From the NCBI GenBank assembly GCA_934643825.1, contig CAKUCW010000026.1:1-40654 (forward strand): DNA of 40,654 nt. Reading direction: 5' to 3'. Below, piece by piece: positions 1 to 7,870 of the stretch. Each line of letters opens with the position of its first letter. The stretch's first letter is position 1. Both the position numbers and the translations under genes were made by a program. The notes below the pieces were generated by a model that did no database searches, was not told the origin of the DNA, and worked only from the letters and a program-made list of their open reading frames with translations. This DNA is from an uncultured Clostridia bacterium. Lineage in GTDB: Bacteria > Bacillota > Clostridia > Christensenellales > Aristaeellaceae.

Positions 1-105
1 TGACTGTCTTTTCTTAACTGCGACTCGTGAAAATCACAGTTCGCGTTCTTCTTGATTCTGTATCGTTTTCAAGGATCAGCTTCCGTTTCGCTCGGAAGTG
101 GATTT
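1..105 (-). other. Putative rRNA operon leader, continuing beyond the left edge
   Basis: This stretch holds no plausible gene. On the minus strand it would be the 5' leader made from the promoter at 106-134, and the 16S rRNA gene should begin a short way beyond base 1 if the reading is right. The match to the conserved leader motif upstream of 16S in Bacillota is the only evidence. Confidence 0.55.
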
Positions 106-134
106 AGTATACTGCATTTAGCTCGACCTGTCAA
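106..134 (-). promoter_or_regulatory. Consensus sigma-A promoter, probably of an rRNA operon
   Basis: On the minus strand TTGACA (134-129) and TATACT (111-106) are separated by exactly 17 bp. The DNA just upstream is A-rich on this strand, like an UP element. Transcription runs left, off the window. The predicted transcript contains TGATCCTTGAAAACG (about 79-65), which closely resembles the TGATCTTTGAAAACT segment that I recall from the 16S rRNA leader of Bacillus subtilis. No reading frame follows in the remaining bases. The promoter itself is seen directly; the rRNA assignment is inferred. Confidence 0.8.
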
Positions 135-340
135 CACCTTTTTTACTTGTTTTTTCGAGTTATTACGTTGTTTTTCGCAGAAATACCGAACATTTCAGTG
201 CATACTGTGTTCGATTTTTCGGTTCTTCCATGCATTATCCATTGCTATTTGCATTGTTCAGACGTCCGATGTCTTGTAACAGCGAACGTTCAAGTAAAAC
301 GCATGTTTTTTCATTATTTTACTTTTTCTTTCCTCTGACT
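135..340. other. AT-rich intergenic spacer without a recognised gene
   Basis: This stretch is AT-rich and carries short open frames without ribosome binding sites or family resemblance. The part next to 134 may act as the UP element of the leftward promoter. Nothing else is recognised. Confidence 0.5.
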
Positions 341-382
341 AAACAAAACTCCCTTCAGCCAAAGCCAAAGGGAGTTTTGTTT
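341..382 (-). terminator. Intrinsic terminator of the zinc-ribbon gene
   Basis: A perfect 15-bp inverted repeat pairs 341-355 with 368-382 around a 12-nt loop. Read on the minus strand, the stem ends in TTTTGTTT. It lies about 40 nt downstream of the stop codon of the zinc-ribbon gene. Confidence 0.85.
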
Positions 383-424
383 GCTTATACGGTGCCTAAT
401 CTACTGTCAAAAAGGCATCTGCTC

Positions 425-715
425 TTAGTAGCGCGGCTGACGATGGTTGGCAAAGCAATCACGGCAGTACACGGGCTTGTCGCCACGCGGCTGGAAGGGA
501 ACCTGGGTCTCCTTGCCGCAGTCAGCGCAGATCGCGGTGTACATCTCACGCTGCGGACGGGCATTGCCGTTCTGAGCGCGGAATGCAGCGCGGCACTCCG
601 GGCAGCGGCGCGGCTTATTCTGGAAGCCTTTCTCCGCATAGAAAGCCTGCTCGGAAGCAGTGAACACGAATTCTTTGCCGCAGTCACGGCAGGTAAGGGT
701 TTCGTCCTGATACAT
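425..715 (-). CDS. Double zinc-ribbon protein
   Basis: This small soluble protein of 96 residues carries two four-cysteine sites: C9/C12 with C38/C41, and C63/C66 with C84/C87. The first half resembles the probable zinc-ribbon (zf-trcl-like) proteins of Bacillota; the second has the CxxC...YCRDC form often appended to them. Its biochemical role is not known to me; zinc-dependent binding to nucleic acid or to a protein is the usual guess. The ATG at 715 was chosen because AAGGAGGA lies 9 nt upstream. A longer frame from 757 lacks such a site and starts with unlikely residues. The gene is monocistronic: its own terminator follows at 341-382, and the leader is about 120 nt long if the -10 at 844-849 is used. 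Confidence 0.85.
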   Translation of the reverse strand: MYQDETLTCRDCGKEFVFTASEQAFYAEKGFQNKPRRCPECRAAFRAQNGNARPQREMYTAICADCGKETQVPFQPRGDKPVYCRDCFANHRQPRY

Positions 716-930
716 AATTGTATCCTCCTTAAAATTTTTACCTTCACCGGTTGGCACTCACAGTAAGACTTCCAGTTGGTGACGCGAAGGCGATTCCAAG
801 GAGGCCGCTATTGGGATGTGAAACGTTGGCTTAGGTTGGATATAGTATATCACATCATGGGCAAAAGTTCCACTTTTTTCGAATTTTTTCAGTTTTTTCA
901 CAAAACCGCTCTGCCTTTAAAAGGAGTTTT
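716..930. other. Intergenic region holding the long leader of the zinc-ribbon gene
   Basis: Between the divergent zinc-ribbon and XRE genes lies the extended -10 of the former and a 120-nt transcribed leader that I could not assign to a known riboswitch class. T-tracts near 877-900 are part of the AT-rich promoter area. Confidence 0.4.
844..852 (-). promoter_or_regulatory. Extended -10 element for the zinc-ribbon gene
   Basis: TGATATACT on the minus strand (852-844) is an extended -10. The hexamer at a 17-bp spacing (872-867, TGGAAC) is a weak -35. It would give a leader of about 120 nt before the ATG at 715. Confidence 0.5.
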
Positions 931-984
931 GTGTTCTTCCGCAGAATTCTATGCAAAAATACTTTGATAAGTGAGTTGATTACC

Positions 985-1368
985 ATGCTTACTCTCGATT
1001 TCTCTTCCTTCGGAAAGAAACTCCGTGAACAGCGTCGTGCCCATCATCTGACGCAGGAACAACTTGCTGAGCTTGTCGATGTCAGTTTTCAGTTTATTGG
1101 CATGCTCGAACGTGGTAAAAAAACGCCCAGTGTCCAAACGCTTCTTTCCCTGTGCGCCGTACTTGGCTGCTCGTGTGAGACGCTGTTTGAAGACTCCCTG
1201 CCGGAAGACGGTCCGTTAACGCTGCGCCAATGTCCCCCGGTTCTTCGCAATACGCTCAGCAATTGGGTTCTGGCTTCCGAGCCTGACGAATCGCTTACTC
1301 CTCCCGCTTCGGTTGATCTTCAGCTTCTTCCTCCACTCGGATTCTCGGCAATTGACGAGACCGCCTAA
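985..1368 (+). CDS. XRE-family helix-turn-helix regulator
   Basis: This 127-residue protein has an N-terminal HTH_3/Cro-C1 domain at about residues 9-66. The recognition-helix region reads LTQEQLAELVDVSFQFIGML and ends in the common ERGKKTPSVQTLL stretch. The C-terminal 60 residues are Pro/Leu-rich and unassigned; they may serve dimerisation. It presumably binds an operator as a dimer; the target is unknown. The start is uncertain. ATG 985 fits the usual distance to the HTH but has only a weak GTGAG upstream. A GTG at 931 has AAAAGGAG 4 nt before it and would add 18 residues. It is divergent from the zinc-ribbon gene and is followed by a strong terminator. Confidence 0.85.
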   Translation: MLTLDFSSFGKKLREQRRAHHLTQEQLAELVDVSFQFIGMLERGKKTPSVQTLLSLCAVLGCSCETLFEDSLPEDGPLTLRQCPPVLRNTLSNWVLASEPDESLTPPASVDLQLLPPLGFSAIDETA

Positions 1369-1453
1369 TTGGGCATGCGGAATTTGAGCCCGACCTCACG
1401 TTCCTGCTGCCTTGCACACACAAGCAATTTCTCGCAACTTCCAATGTACAAAA

Positions 1454-1485
1454 CAAGCCTGCTCGATCGTAAGCAGGCTTTTTAT
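1454..1485 (+). terminator. Intrinsic terminator of the XRE gene
   Basis: The 9-bp stem AAGCCTGCT/AGCAGGCTT (1454-1462 with 1472-1480), with an 8-nt loop, is followed by TTTTTA. It lies about 90 nt past the stop codon of the regulator. Confidence 0.85.
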
Positions 1486-1566
1486 ATTATGGTAAAACCG
1501 ATTGCACAATCAAAGTATATCCGTTTTCAGACCTTAAATGCCTCGATCGTCGGACAGCTTGCACAT

Positions 1567-2013
1567 TTACGCAAAGAAGCTGCTCAGCACCTGATTGACC
1601 AGACCGCCATCCGCCTTGCCTTTGACACGCGGCATCAGCGTCTTCATGATGCGTCCCTTGTCTTTAGCCGTCGGCGCTTCGATCTGCAATTCAGCAAGCA
1701 CTTCCGTGATGACTTTGCGAATTTCATCCTCATCCATCAGCTTCGGAACGAATTCGCTATACACCTGAATCCGCAGCTTTGCCTCCTCAATGATCTGCGT
1801 GCGATCGGCAGGCGTGGTATCCACGGTTTCCTGCGCCTGCTTGATCTCGCGGAAAATAACTGCGTTTTCCTCTTCCTCAGTCAGCTCGGCGCGTTTATCG
1901 ATCTGCTTGCTCTTCAGCGCAGCCAGCAGCAAGGACAAAGCATCCTTGCGCTCCTTGTTCTTGTCCTTCATTGCCTGCATCATGGCAACGCGAACGGTAT
2001 CAATCTTGCTCAT
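1567..2013 (-). CDS. yqeY: GatB/YqeY domain-containing protein
   Basis: The 148-residue protein matches the YqeY family along its whole length: an N-terminal helical part (about 1-90, with DALSLLLAALKSKQID) and a C-terminal GatB-tail-like part ending in GLVNQVLSSFFA. The domain is related to the tRNA-contacting tail of GatB, the amidotransferase that makes Gln-tRNA, so a tRNA-related role is suspected but unproven. The start has AAAAGGAG 9 nt upstream. The gene follows pgi on the same strand, but a strong terminator lies between them and its U-tract almost touches this gene's ribosome binding site. No separate promoter fits there. Confidence 0.9.
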   Translation of the reverse strand: MSKIDTVRVAMMQAMKDKNKERKDALSLLLAALKSKQIDKRAELTEEEENAVIFREIKQAQETVDTTPADRTQIIEEAKLRIQVYSEFVPKLMDEDEIRKVITEVLAELQIEAPTAKDKGRIMKTLMPRVKGKADGGLVNQVLSSFFA

Positions 2014-2033
2014 TTTTCATCGCTCCTTTTCAA

Positions 2034-2064
2034 CAGAAAACGGGGTCGAACCTCTCCGACCCCG
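2034..2064 (-). terminator. Intrinsic terminator between pgi and yqeY
   Basis: The 8-bp stem CGGGGTCG/CGACCCCG (2064-2057 with 2048-2041 on the minus strand) with an 8-nt loop is followed by TTTTCTGTT. It begins a few bases after the pgi stop codon. Confidence 0.85.
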
Positions 2065-2070
2065 CGCATT

Positions 2071-3483
2071 TTAGAGAATATACTCCGGCTTGAAAGCGGG
2101 ACGACCCGTCATCTCCTGACGAGCAGCGTCATACTTCGCATCCGTATTGCCCAGAATCGCATAGGTCGCACGCTTGCTGGTCTCAACACCCGGCTGGTTA
2201 AATGCATCAATGTTGAGCAGTTCGCCTTCATAGGCAGTCGTCATCTCCAGCAGGAACATCAACTGACCCAGCGTATATGCGTTGACTTCCGGCATGATGA
2301 TCGTTTGATTCATGCGGCGGTTGACATACAGCGCATACTCCGTGCCCTGACGCTCCGCCTCGATCAGCGTGTTATGCGTCATGCCGCCCAGGAACGCAAC
2401 ATCCTTGAACTCCTCGCAGCCCTTCGGAATCTTCGTTTCACAGCGGAAATTCTCAACCTTAATAAACGTGATGACCTTATCGAACGGTCCCTCGTTGTAG
2501 AGCTGAAGCTGGCTGTGCTGATCGGTGACGCCCAGTGCCTTCGCAGGGGTCTGACCCGCGTGGCAGTCGCTGCCGTCACGGTGCTTATTTTTGCCCAGCG
2601 ACTCTGCCCAAAGCTGGCAGAACCAGTCGGACATATACTTGAGGGAATCTGCATACGGCATCATCACCTGCACATTGCGTCCCATCTGCTCACAAGCAAT
2701 GTACTGAAGGACAGCCTCCAGCAGTGCCGGATTCTTCATCATGTCATCCGTCTTGCAGCGCTCATCCATCGCAGCGGCGCCGGCAAGCATCGCACGGATA
2801 TCAATGCCGCAGCATGCAGCCGGCACCAAGCCGACCGGGCACATTTCGGAGAAACGTCCGCCTACACCGTCCGGAATGTAGAAGGTTTCAAAACCGTTTT
2901 CCTTCGCGAGCTTGATGAGATTGCCCTTCTCGTGATCGGTCACGGCAATCACGTGCTTCGCCCAATCCTCACCAACCTGCGCCTTGAGCGCTTCGGTCAC
3001 GATCAGATACTGGCTCATCGTTTCAGCGGTTCCGCCGGATTTGCTGATGATGCAGAAGCAAGCCTTATCCAGCTCAATCACGTCCAGCAGCGCAGCCATA
3101 CGCTCCGGATCGATATTATCTTCCACATAGAACTTCGGACCCGGACGCTTGCTGTCCGGCAGTTCATTGTAATGCAGATGGTTCAGAGCCTGATGCACCG
3201 CGATGGGACCCAGTGCGCTTCCGCCAATGCCCAGCACAACAAAGTACTTGAACGTCTTGCGCACATGCTCCGCAACCTTCTCAATCTGCGCTACGATCTC
3301 TTCCTGATTGTAGGGCAGATTCATCCAGCCCAGCCAGCCCGTGCCGCGGTTCGCTTCAACATTGTGCTGTGCCTTAACAGCCGCATCCTTCATCGCCGCG
3401 AGCTGTTCCTGCGTCACGCCATACTCGCTGCCGAGCATGTCTGCCATCATGTGATTTACGTCAAGACGAATGTTCTGTTCCAT
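2071..3483 (-). CDS. pgi: Glucose-6-phosphate isomerase
   Basis: This enzyme interconverts glucose 6-phosphate and fructose 6-phosphate in glycolysis and gluconeogenesis. The 470-residue length is that of the shorter Bacillota-type PGI. Family motifs seen are VVLGIGGSALGP in the first SIS domain, SKSGGTAET in the phosphate-binding loop, and DGVGGRFSEMCPVG followed by HRDGSDCHAGQTPAKALG in the second half. The start is ATG 3483 with a GAAGGGATGAG-type site upstream. A good promoter (3527-3555) lies in the short gap behind the sugar isomerase gene, and a terminator follows the stop codon, so it is probably transcribed alone with some read-through into yqeY. Confidence 0.97.
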   Translation of the reverse strand: MEQNIRLDVNHMMADMLGSEYGVTQEQLAAMKDAAVKAQHNVEANRGTGWLGWMNLPYNQEEIVAQIEKVAEHVRKTFKYFVVLGIGGSALGPIAVHQALNHLHYNELPDSKRPGPKFYVEDNIDPERMAALLDVIELDKACFCIISKSGGTAETMSQYLIVTEALKAQVGEDWAKHVIAVTDHEKGNLIKLAKENGFETFYIPDGVGGRFSEMCPVGLVPAACCGIDIRAMLAGAAAMDERCKTDDMMKNPALLEAVLQYIACEQMGRNVQVMMPYADSLKYMSDWFCQLWAESLGKNKHRDGSDCHAGQTPAKALGVTDQHSQLQLYNEGPFDKVITFIKVENFRCETKIPKGCEEFKDVAFLGGMTHNTLIEAERQGTEYALYVNRRMNQTIIMPEVNAYTLGQLMFLLEMTTAYEGELLNIDAFNQPGVETSKRATYAILGNTDAKYDAARQEMTGRPAFKPEYIL

Positions 3484-3526
3484 GTTTTCTCATCCCTTCG
3501 GTAATATTCGATTCACTTCTCCCAAC

Positions 3527-3555
3527 ATTTTACTCCGCCTTTGCGTTTTCGTCAA
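3527..3555 (-). promoter_or_regulatory. pgi promoter
   Basis: On the minus strand TTGACG (3555-3550) and TAAAAT (3532-3527) are 17 bp apart. The start of transcription would be about 35-40 nt before the pgi ATG. Confidence 0.75.
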
Positions 3556-3564
3556 TCCATGCCG

Positions 3565-4362
3565 TCAATATTTATCGGCCATTTGTCTGGCGGCTTCCAT
3601 TTTTTCCATAGACTGCCTGAGTTTTTCGTCGCTTTGAATGAGCGCCAGATACGGCTCGATAATCACCGGTCCGTCATATTCTTCCCGTTTCAGCGCAAGC
3701 ATAAACGCCTCAAAATCAAAGTTTCCTTCTCCCGGCAGACAAAGTGTGCCATTTTCATGCCAATCGCAAATATGGACATTGACCAGCTGCCTGCCCATCG
3801 CACTGATAAACTCAGCCGGATCACGCCCTACGCGCATCGCCTGTTTGATATCCAGCGTAAACCGGATATCCGGAAGCCGTTTTTTGATTTCAACCACGCG
3901 TTCGGGCGTTGTCATCTGACACCATGAAACATTTTCCCATGCGATTTGAATGCCCCGCTGCGCCGCCTTCAGCTGCATCTCCCCGACAACATCGGCATTT
4001 CGTTGCGCGTCAAACGGTATTTTGTTTCCTGCCGATGAATGCCAGCCGTGATAGACATAATAGGATGCGCCCAGCTCAGCCGCCGCATCCAGTGCATGCT
4101 GAAAAAAGTCCCAGCCTTCCTCCCGTTGTCTTGGAGAACGTCCGAACAGTTCATTTTCAAACAGCGTTCCTTTGGGATGCATGCTCGTGCAGGGAATGCC
4201 ATTCAGCTTTTGACGGACTTCCGCCGCAAAAGCAGCCGTCATTTCTCCCCGCGTCTGCAAAAATACCTCTGCGCATGCCGCGCCATAATCAGAAAGATGC
4301 TCTGCCGCTTCTTCTGTTTCCCATCGTCCATAAAACGCCGCAGTCGATAACCCGATGTTCAC
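3565..4362 (-). CDS. Sugar phosphate isomerase/epimerase-like TIM-barrel protein
   Basis: This 265-residue protein belongs to the AP-endonuclease-2-like xylose isomerase TIM-barrel superfamily. Candidate metal ligands fall where the family has them: E143 (AWENV), D171 (FTLDIKQ), H197 (VNVHICDWH) and E236 (VIIEPY); H62, H105 and H108 line the same end of the barrel. The substrate cannot be read from the sequence; inosose, hydroxypyruvate or ketose epimerisation are all possible. The start was set at GTG 4362 because AAAGGAGG lies 7 nt before it; a GTG two codons upstream is only 1 nt from that site. The gene has its own promoter and is divergent from the YgiQ gene. Confidence 0.85.
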   Translation of the reverse strand: MNIGLSTAAFYGRWETEEAAEHLSDYGAACAEVFLQTRGEMTAAFAAEVRQKLNGIPCTSMHPKGTLFENELFGRSPRQREEGWDFFQHALDAAAELGASYYVYHGWHSSAGNKIPFDAQRNADVVGEMQLKAAQRGIQIAWENVSWCQMTTPERVVEIKKRLPDIRFTLDIKQAMRVGRDPAEFISAMGRQLVNVHICDWHENGTLCLPGEGNFDFEAFMLALKREEYDGPVIIEPYLALIQSDEKLRQSMEKMEAARQMADKY

Positions 4363-4391
4363 ATGCACGCCTCCTTTGCTGAATTCAGTTT

Positions 4392-4421
4392 ATTATAATA
4401 CACCCGCTGGCAGATTGTCAC
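4392..4421 (-). promoter_or_regulatory. Promoter of the sugar isomerase-like gene
   Basis: On the minus strand GTGACA (4421-4416) and TATAAT (4397-4392) are 18 bp apart. It gives a leader of about 20 nt that carries the AAAGGAGG site. Confidence 0.65.
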
Positions 4422-4441
4422 TTTCTTTTTGGCTCAAGCTG

Positions 4442-4450
4442 TGGTATGAT
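4442..4450 (+). promoter_or_regulatory. Extended -10 element for the YgiQ gene
   Basis: TGGTATGAT is an extended -10 with a poor -35 (TTTCTT at a 17-bp spacing). It lies about 55 nt before the ATG and back-to-back with the promoter of the isomerase-like gene. Confidence 0.45.
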
Positions 4451-4504
4451 ACACATGATATTCTGTTAGATTTATGCCTTTTTAGAGATAAAGGAGTTGC
4501 ACAC

Positions 4505-6484
4505 ATGGCAGATCGCCTTCTTTTTCCTCCCACAACCGTTGCCGATATGCGTCAGCGCGGCTGGGATGCACCGGATTTTGTCTATGTCAGCGGTGACGCA
4601 TATGTCGATCACCCGTCCTTCGGCGCTGCAGTCATCGTCCGCACGTTGGAAGCCGCAGGTTATCGCGTTGCCGTGCTCGCTCAGCCTCAATGGAAAAATG
4701 CGAACGATTTTAAACGCTTTGGGCGTCCGAATTACGGTTTTCTCGTTTCCTCCGGCGTCATTGACAGTATGGTCAACCATTATACCGCTGCCAAGCGCCG
4801 CCGCTCATCGGATGTCTATACGCCCGGCGGAAAAGCGGCAAAACGTCCGGATCGCGCAGTCAACGTTTACTGCCATTTGATTCGAGAAGCCTATGGCGAT
4901 ATTCCGATTGCCATCGGCGGCGTCGAAGCTTCTCTGCGCCGCTTCGCGCATTATGACTACTGGGACGATGCCGTTCGCCCGAGCATCCTTGTGGACAGCG
5001 GCGCGGATCTGCTGATGTTTGGCATGGGCGAGCGTTCGATTCTCGTCACCGCGGACTGGATGAGCCGCGGTGCCCCTGCTTGGGAATGCGCTAAAATGCA
5101 CGGCGTCTGTTTTCTCTCTCCCGCCGCGATGCGCGGAAGCATCGAAATTCCGTCTTTCGAGGACTGCGTAAAGAGCAAAAAGAAATATAGCGAGGCATTC
5201 CTTGTTCAGTATAACGAGCAGGATCCCATTCGCGGTCACGCCATCAGCCAGCGGCATGGCGACGCCTATCTCGTCCAAACCATTCCGGATATGCCCCTGA
5301 ACCGCGATGAGCTGGATCATTCCTATACGCTTCCGTATCAGCGCACATGGCATCCGGATTATGACGCGCTCGGCGGCGTACCCGCTATCGAAGAGGTTCA
5401 GTTCTCCATCGCCCACACCCGCGGCTGCTTCGGCTCCTGCTCCTTCTGCGCTATCACCTTTTTGCAGGGGCGCATTGTCACCACGCGAAGCCATGAATCC
5501 GTTCTTGAAGAAGCAAAAGCCATCACGCAGATGCCCAACTTCAAGGGCTATATCCACGATGTCGGCGGTCCGACTGCAAACTTTCGCCGCGCCGCATGCG
5601 ACAAGCAGCTCAAGTTCGGCACCTGTGCTGGCCGTCAGTGCCTGTTCCCGAAGCCTTGTCCGAATATGGTCGTCGATCATACGGATTACATCAAGCTGCT
5701 GCGCGAAATCCGTTCTCTGCCGAAGGTCAAAAAGGTTTTCGTGCGTTCCGGTCTGCGCTACGACTATATCATGGCGGATAAATCCGACGCTTTCCTGCGC
5801 GAGCTTTGCCAATACCATGTCAGCGGTCAGCTCAAGGTCGCGCCGGAACATGTCAGTCCGAAGGTTCTTGCCGTCATGGGCAAGCCCGGACGCGATGTAT
5901 ACGACGCGTTTTGCGAAAAGTATAAGCGCATCAATCAGGAACTGGGCAAAGAACAGTACCTTGTCCCTTACCTGATTTCCAGCCATCCGGGCAGCGACCT
6001 GTCCGCTGCCATCGAGCTGGCGGAATACCTGCGTGATATCAACCATCAGCCCGAACAGGTGCAGGATTTCTACCCCACGCCCGGCACGCTTTCCACCTGC
6101 ATGTTCTACACCGGTATAGATCCGCGAAGCGGCAAGCCAATCTACATTCCCCGTTCTCCGGAAGAAAAAGCCATGCAGCGTGCGCTTCTCCAGTTCCGCC
6201 GCCCGCAGAATTTCGATCTGGTTCGCAAGGCTCTGCGTCAGGCGCACCGTGAGGATCTCATCGGCACAAGCCGCGAATGCCTCGTCCCGCCGGAGGGTGT
6301 CAAAACAGCGCATGAGTATGCGCAGATTCGTCGGGAGCGCAAGCAGCGCGAAGAGCGCCGCGAAATCCGAGAAGGACGCGCCCCGAAGCCCGGTTTCCGC
6401 TCTTCTGGTAAGCCGGGCGTGAAGCCTGCCGGGAAAAATAAAGCCGACGGAAGAGCAACTCCTCCGCCGCGCAAAAAACATTAA
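4505..6484 (+). CDS. YgiQ family radical SAM protein (UPF0313)
   Basis: The 659-residue protein has the YgiQ architecture: an N-terminal domain with FVYVSGDAYVDHPSFG, AIGGVEASLRRFAHYDYWDD and FGMGERSI, then a radical SAM core with the CxxxCxxC cluster C308, C312, C315 (TRGCFGSCSFC). It is followed by KVAPEHVSP and PYLISSHPGS, and a basic C-terminal tail rich in Arg and Lys from about residue 600. It should bind a [4Fe-4S] cluster and SAM, but its reaction is unknown; RNA or protein modification is a guess. The ATG has AAAGGAG 9 nt upstream. The stop codon overlaps the stop codon of the convergent NUDIX gene in the palindrome TTAA. Confidence 0.93.
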   Translation: MADRLLFPPTTVADMRQRGWDAPDFVYVSGDAYVDHPSFGAAVIVRTLEAAGYRVAVLAQPQWKNANDFKRFGRPNYGFLVSSGVIDSMVNHYTAAKRRRSSDVYTPGGKAAKRPDRAVNVYCHLIREAYGDIPIAIGGVEASLRRFAHYDYWDDAVRPSILVDSGADLLMFGMGERSILVTADWMSRGAPAWECAKMHGVCFLSPAAMRGSIEIPSFEDCVKSKKKYSEAFLVQYNEQDPIRGHAISQRHGDAYLVQTIPDMPLNRDELDHSYTLPYQRTWHPDYDALGGVPAIEEVQFSIAHTRGCFGSCSFCAITFLQGRIVTTRSHESVLEEAKAITQMPNFKGYIHDVGGPTANFRRAACDKQLKFGTCAGRQCLFPKPCPNMVVDHTDYIKLLREIRSLPKVKKVFVRSGLRYDYIMADKSDAFLRELCQYHVSGQLKVAPEHVSPKVLAVMGKPGRDVYDAFCEKYKRINQELGKEQYLVPYLISSHPGSDLSAAIELAEYLRDINHQPEQVQDFYPTPGTLSTCMFYTGIDPRSGKPIYIPRSPEEKAMQRALLQFRRPQNFDLVRKALRQAHREDLIGTSRECLVPPEGVKTAHEYAQIRRERKQREERREIREGRAPKPGFRSSGKPGVKPAGKNKADGRATPPPRKKH

Positions 6485-6939
6485 ATTGCTTTTCCATTCA
6501 GGATTGTTTTAACGAGCCGTTCTTCATCGTAAACCAGTTTGAGCGAGAAGAACGGCTCTTTTTCTTTGAGAAGTTTCAAAAAAACCTTGTCGCCTTCCCA
6601 GATCGGCAGCTGCGTCAATCTGTCTGTTTCAACCCATTCCAACGTTCCCTCGTCGCAGGCGCATACTTCACCCGTAAATTCGCTCGCCGTAAACAGATGC
6701 ATATATTCACACCAGTCCTGTGAAACAAAGGTTACAATGCCCCGATATGCCCATTGGATGAGCGACAGCCCCGTTTCTTCATAGACTTCTCGAAGCATGC
6801 ACTCTTCCGGGCTTTCGCCGTATTCAAATTTTCCGCCCACGCCAAGCCATTTGTCGTGGTTGATATCGTTTTTCTTTTTAACCCGATGCAGCATCAGCGT
6901 GCGTCCGTCTTTTTCAATATAGCAAAGCGTCGTCTGCAT
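6481..6939 (-). CDS. NUDIX hydrolase, 8-oxo-dGTPase-like
   Basis: This 152-residue protein has a complete NUDIX box running G36 to L58 with E42, R50, E51, E54, E55 and G57 in place, so it should hydrolyse a nucleoside diphosphate derivative using Mg2+. The overall form (CYIEKDGRTLMLHRVKK, then WLGVGGKFE) is that of the MutT/YjhB-like 8-oxo-dGTP diphosphatases, but substrate assignment by sequence is weak in this family. ATG 6939 was preferred over the in-frame GTG at 6948, because AGAGGGG is 8 nt from the ATG and abuts the GTG. The last three bases overlap the YgiQ stop codon. Confidence 0.88.
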   Translation of the reverse strand: MQTTLCYIEKDGRTLMLHRVKKKNDINHDKWLGVGGKFEYGESPEECMLREVYEETGLSLIQWAYRGIVTFVSQDWCEYMHLFTASEFTGEVCACDEGTLEWVETDRLTQLPIWEGDKVFLKLLKEKEPFFSLKLVYDEERLVKTILNGKAI

Positions 6940-6963
6940 GTTTTTCACCCCTCTTTTTCTCTT

Positions 6964-6993
6964 AGTATACCATCCCCTTTCACCCTTTCACAA
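6964..6993 (-). promoter_or_regulatory. Promoter of the NUDIX gene
   Basis: On the minus strand TTGTGA (6993-6988) and an extended -10 TGGTATACT (hexamer 6969-6964) are 18 bp apart, about 25 nt before the chosen start. Confidence 0.65.
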
Positions 6994-7013
6994 GCCCGTT
7001 TTCATTGTCCGTT

Positions 7014-7772
7014 TTATTCCAGCCACAAAAAGCGCAGAAACTCCGCCGTCTGGCGCGTCCAGTCCTCTTCACAATGCCGCCCTTCCGGCTGCAAATAAGG
7101 ATACACCCGAATGCCTCTGTTCATCGCCATATTGGCTATCGTCAGCATCCGCTCTGTTTGAAGCGCCAGCGTCCGCTGATCACGCGCTTCGTTTTCCCCG
7201 ACTGAAAGATATATGCGCGTATCGGCATCCAGCCGATCCGAGCGTATTTGCCGCAAAAGCTGCGGATAACACATGCTCAGTGCGGGCGAAACACACGCCG
7301 CTTTGGAAAAAACATCGTTGTATGCCGTCACCGCATATAAGCTCATCAACCCGCCCATCGATGCGCCCATAATGCCCGTACAAAGGCGGTTGGGAATCGT
7401 CCGATAGCGTGCGTCGATCATCGGCTTGAGTACACCTGCGATATAATCCATGGTCGCACGCCCTCTGCCGCGCAATCCCTCCCATGCCCTTGGCGCCAGA
7501 TGATACGGACAGTATTCCGCCATACGCCGATCGCTCTCCGCACTGCTCTGCAAGCCGACAAGGATGATTTCCTTTTCCCAATCATTGAGGAATTCATCCA
7601 AATGCCATCCCTTGCCATATGCCGCTTCCCGTTCATCAAAAGCATTCTGCCCATCAAACATATACATCACCGGGTACGCCTGATCGCTGTCTCCATAAGC
7701 CGGCGGCAGATAAACGCTCACCATTCGTTCATCCATGCTTGGCGAAAAATGCACTGTAAACCGATTGATCAT
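7014..7772 (-). CDS. Alpha/beta hydrolase, putative esterase family
   Basis: This 252-residue protein has the esterase D/IroE-like fold pattern. MVSVYLPPAYG and PVMYMFDGQNAFD come first. The nucleophile elbow GASMGG follows with S138, then SVGENE, which probably holds the acid region, and H233 in EGRHCEEDW as the likely catalytic His. There is no signal peptide, so it acts in the cytoplasm; natural substrates may be acyl or siderophore esters, but nothing nearby supports iron uptake. ATG 7772 has GGAGG 5 nt upstream; a start 8 codons earlier has none. It is divergent from the HI0933-like flavoprotein gene, and I saw no clear promoter for it. Confidence 0.85.
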   Translation of the reverse strand: MINRFTVHFSPSMDERMVSVYLPPAYGDSDQAYPVMYMFDGQNAFDEREAAYGKGWHLDEFLNDWEKEIILVGLQSSAESDRRMAEYCPYHLAPRAWEGLRGRGRATMDYIAGVLKPMIDARYRTIPNRLCTGIMGASMGGLMSLYAVTAYNDVFSKAACVSPALSMCYPQLLRQIRSDRLDADTRIYLSVGENEARDQRTLALQTERMLTIANMAMNRGIRVYPYLQPEGRHCEEDWTRQTAEFLRFLWLE

Positions 7773-7870
7773 TTTGTCCTCCGCTTCCCGCCGCATGATG
7801 CAGCGTCATGTTTGTTTTTTCATCAACATATATATGCGCTTGCACGGCACAGTTATGCAGCCGTCCTCCA

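Noticed and set aside
1369..3504. A 711-codon open frame on the plus strand over yqeY and pgi
   Set aside because: It is antisense to two clear genes, has no ribosome binding site or family motif, and arises from codon bias in the genes below.
4805..6481. A 558-codon minus-strand frame over the YgiQ gene
   Set aside because: Antisense shadow of a highly conserved radical SAM protein; composition is Arg/Ala-rich without motifs.
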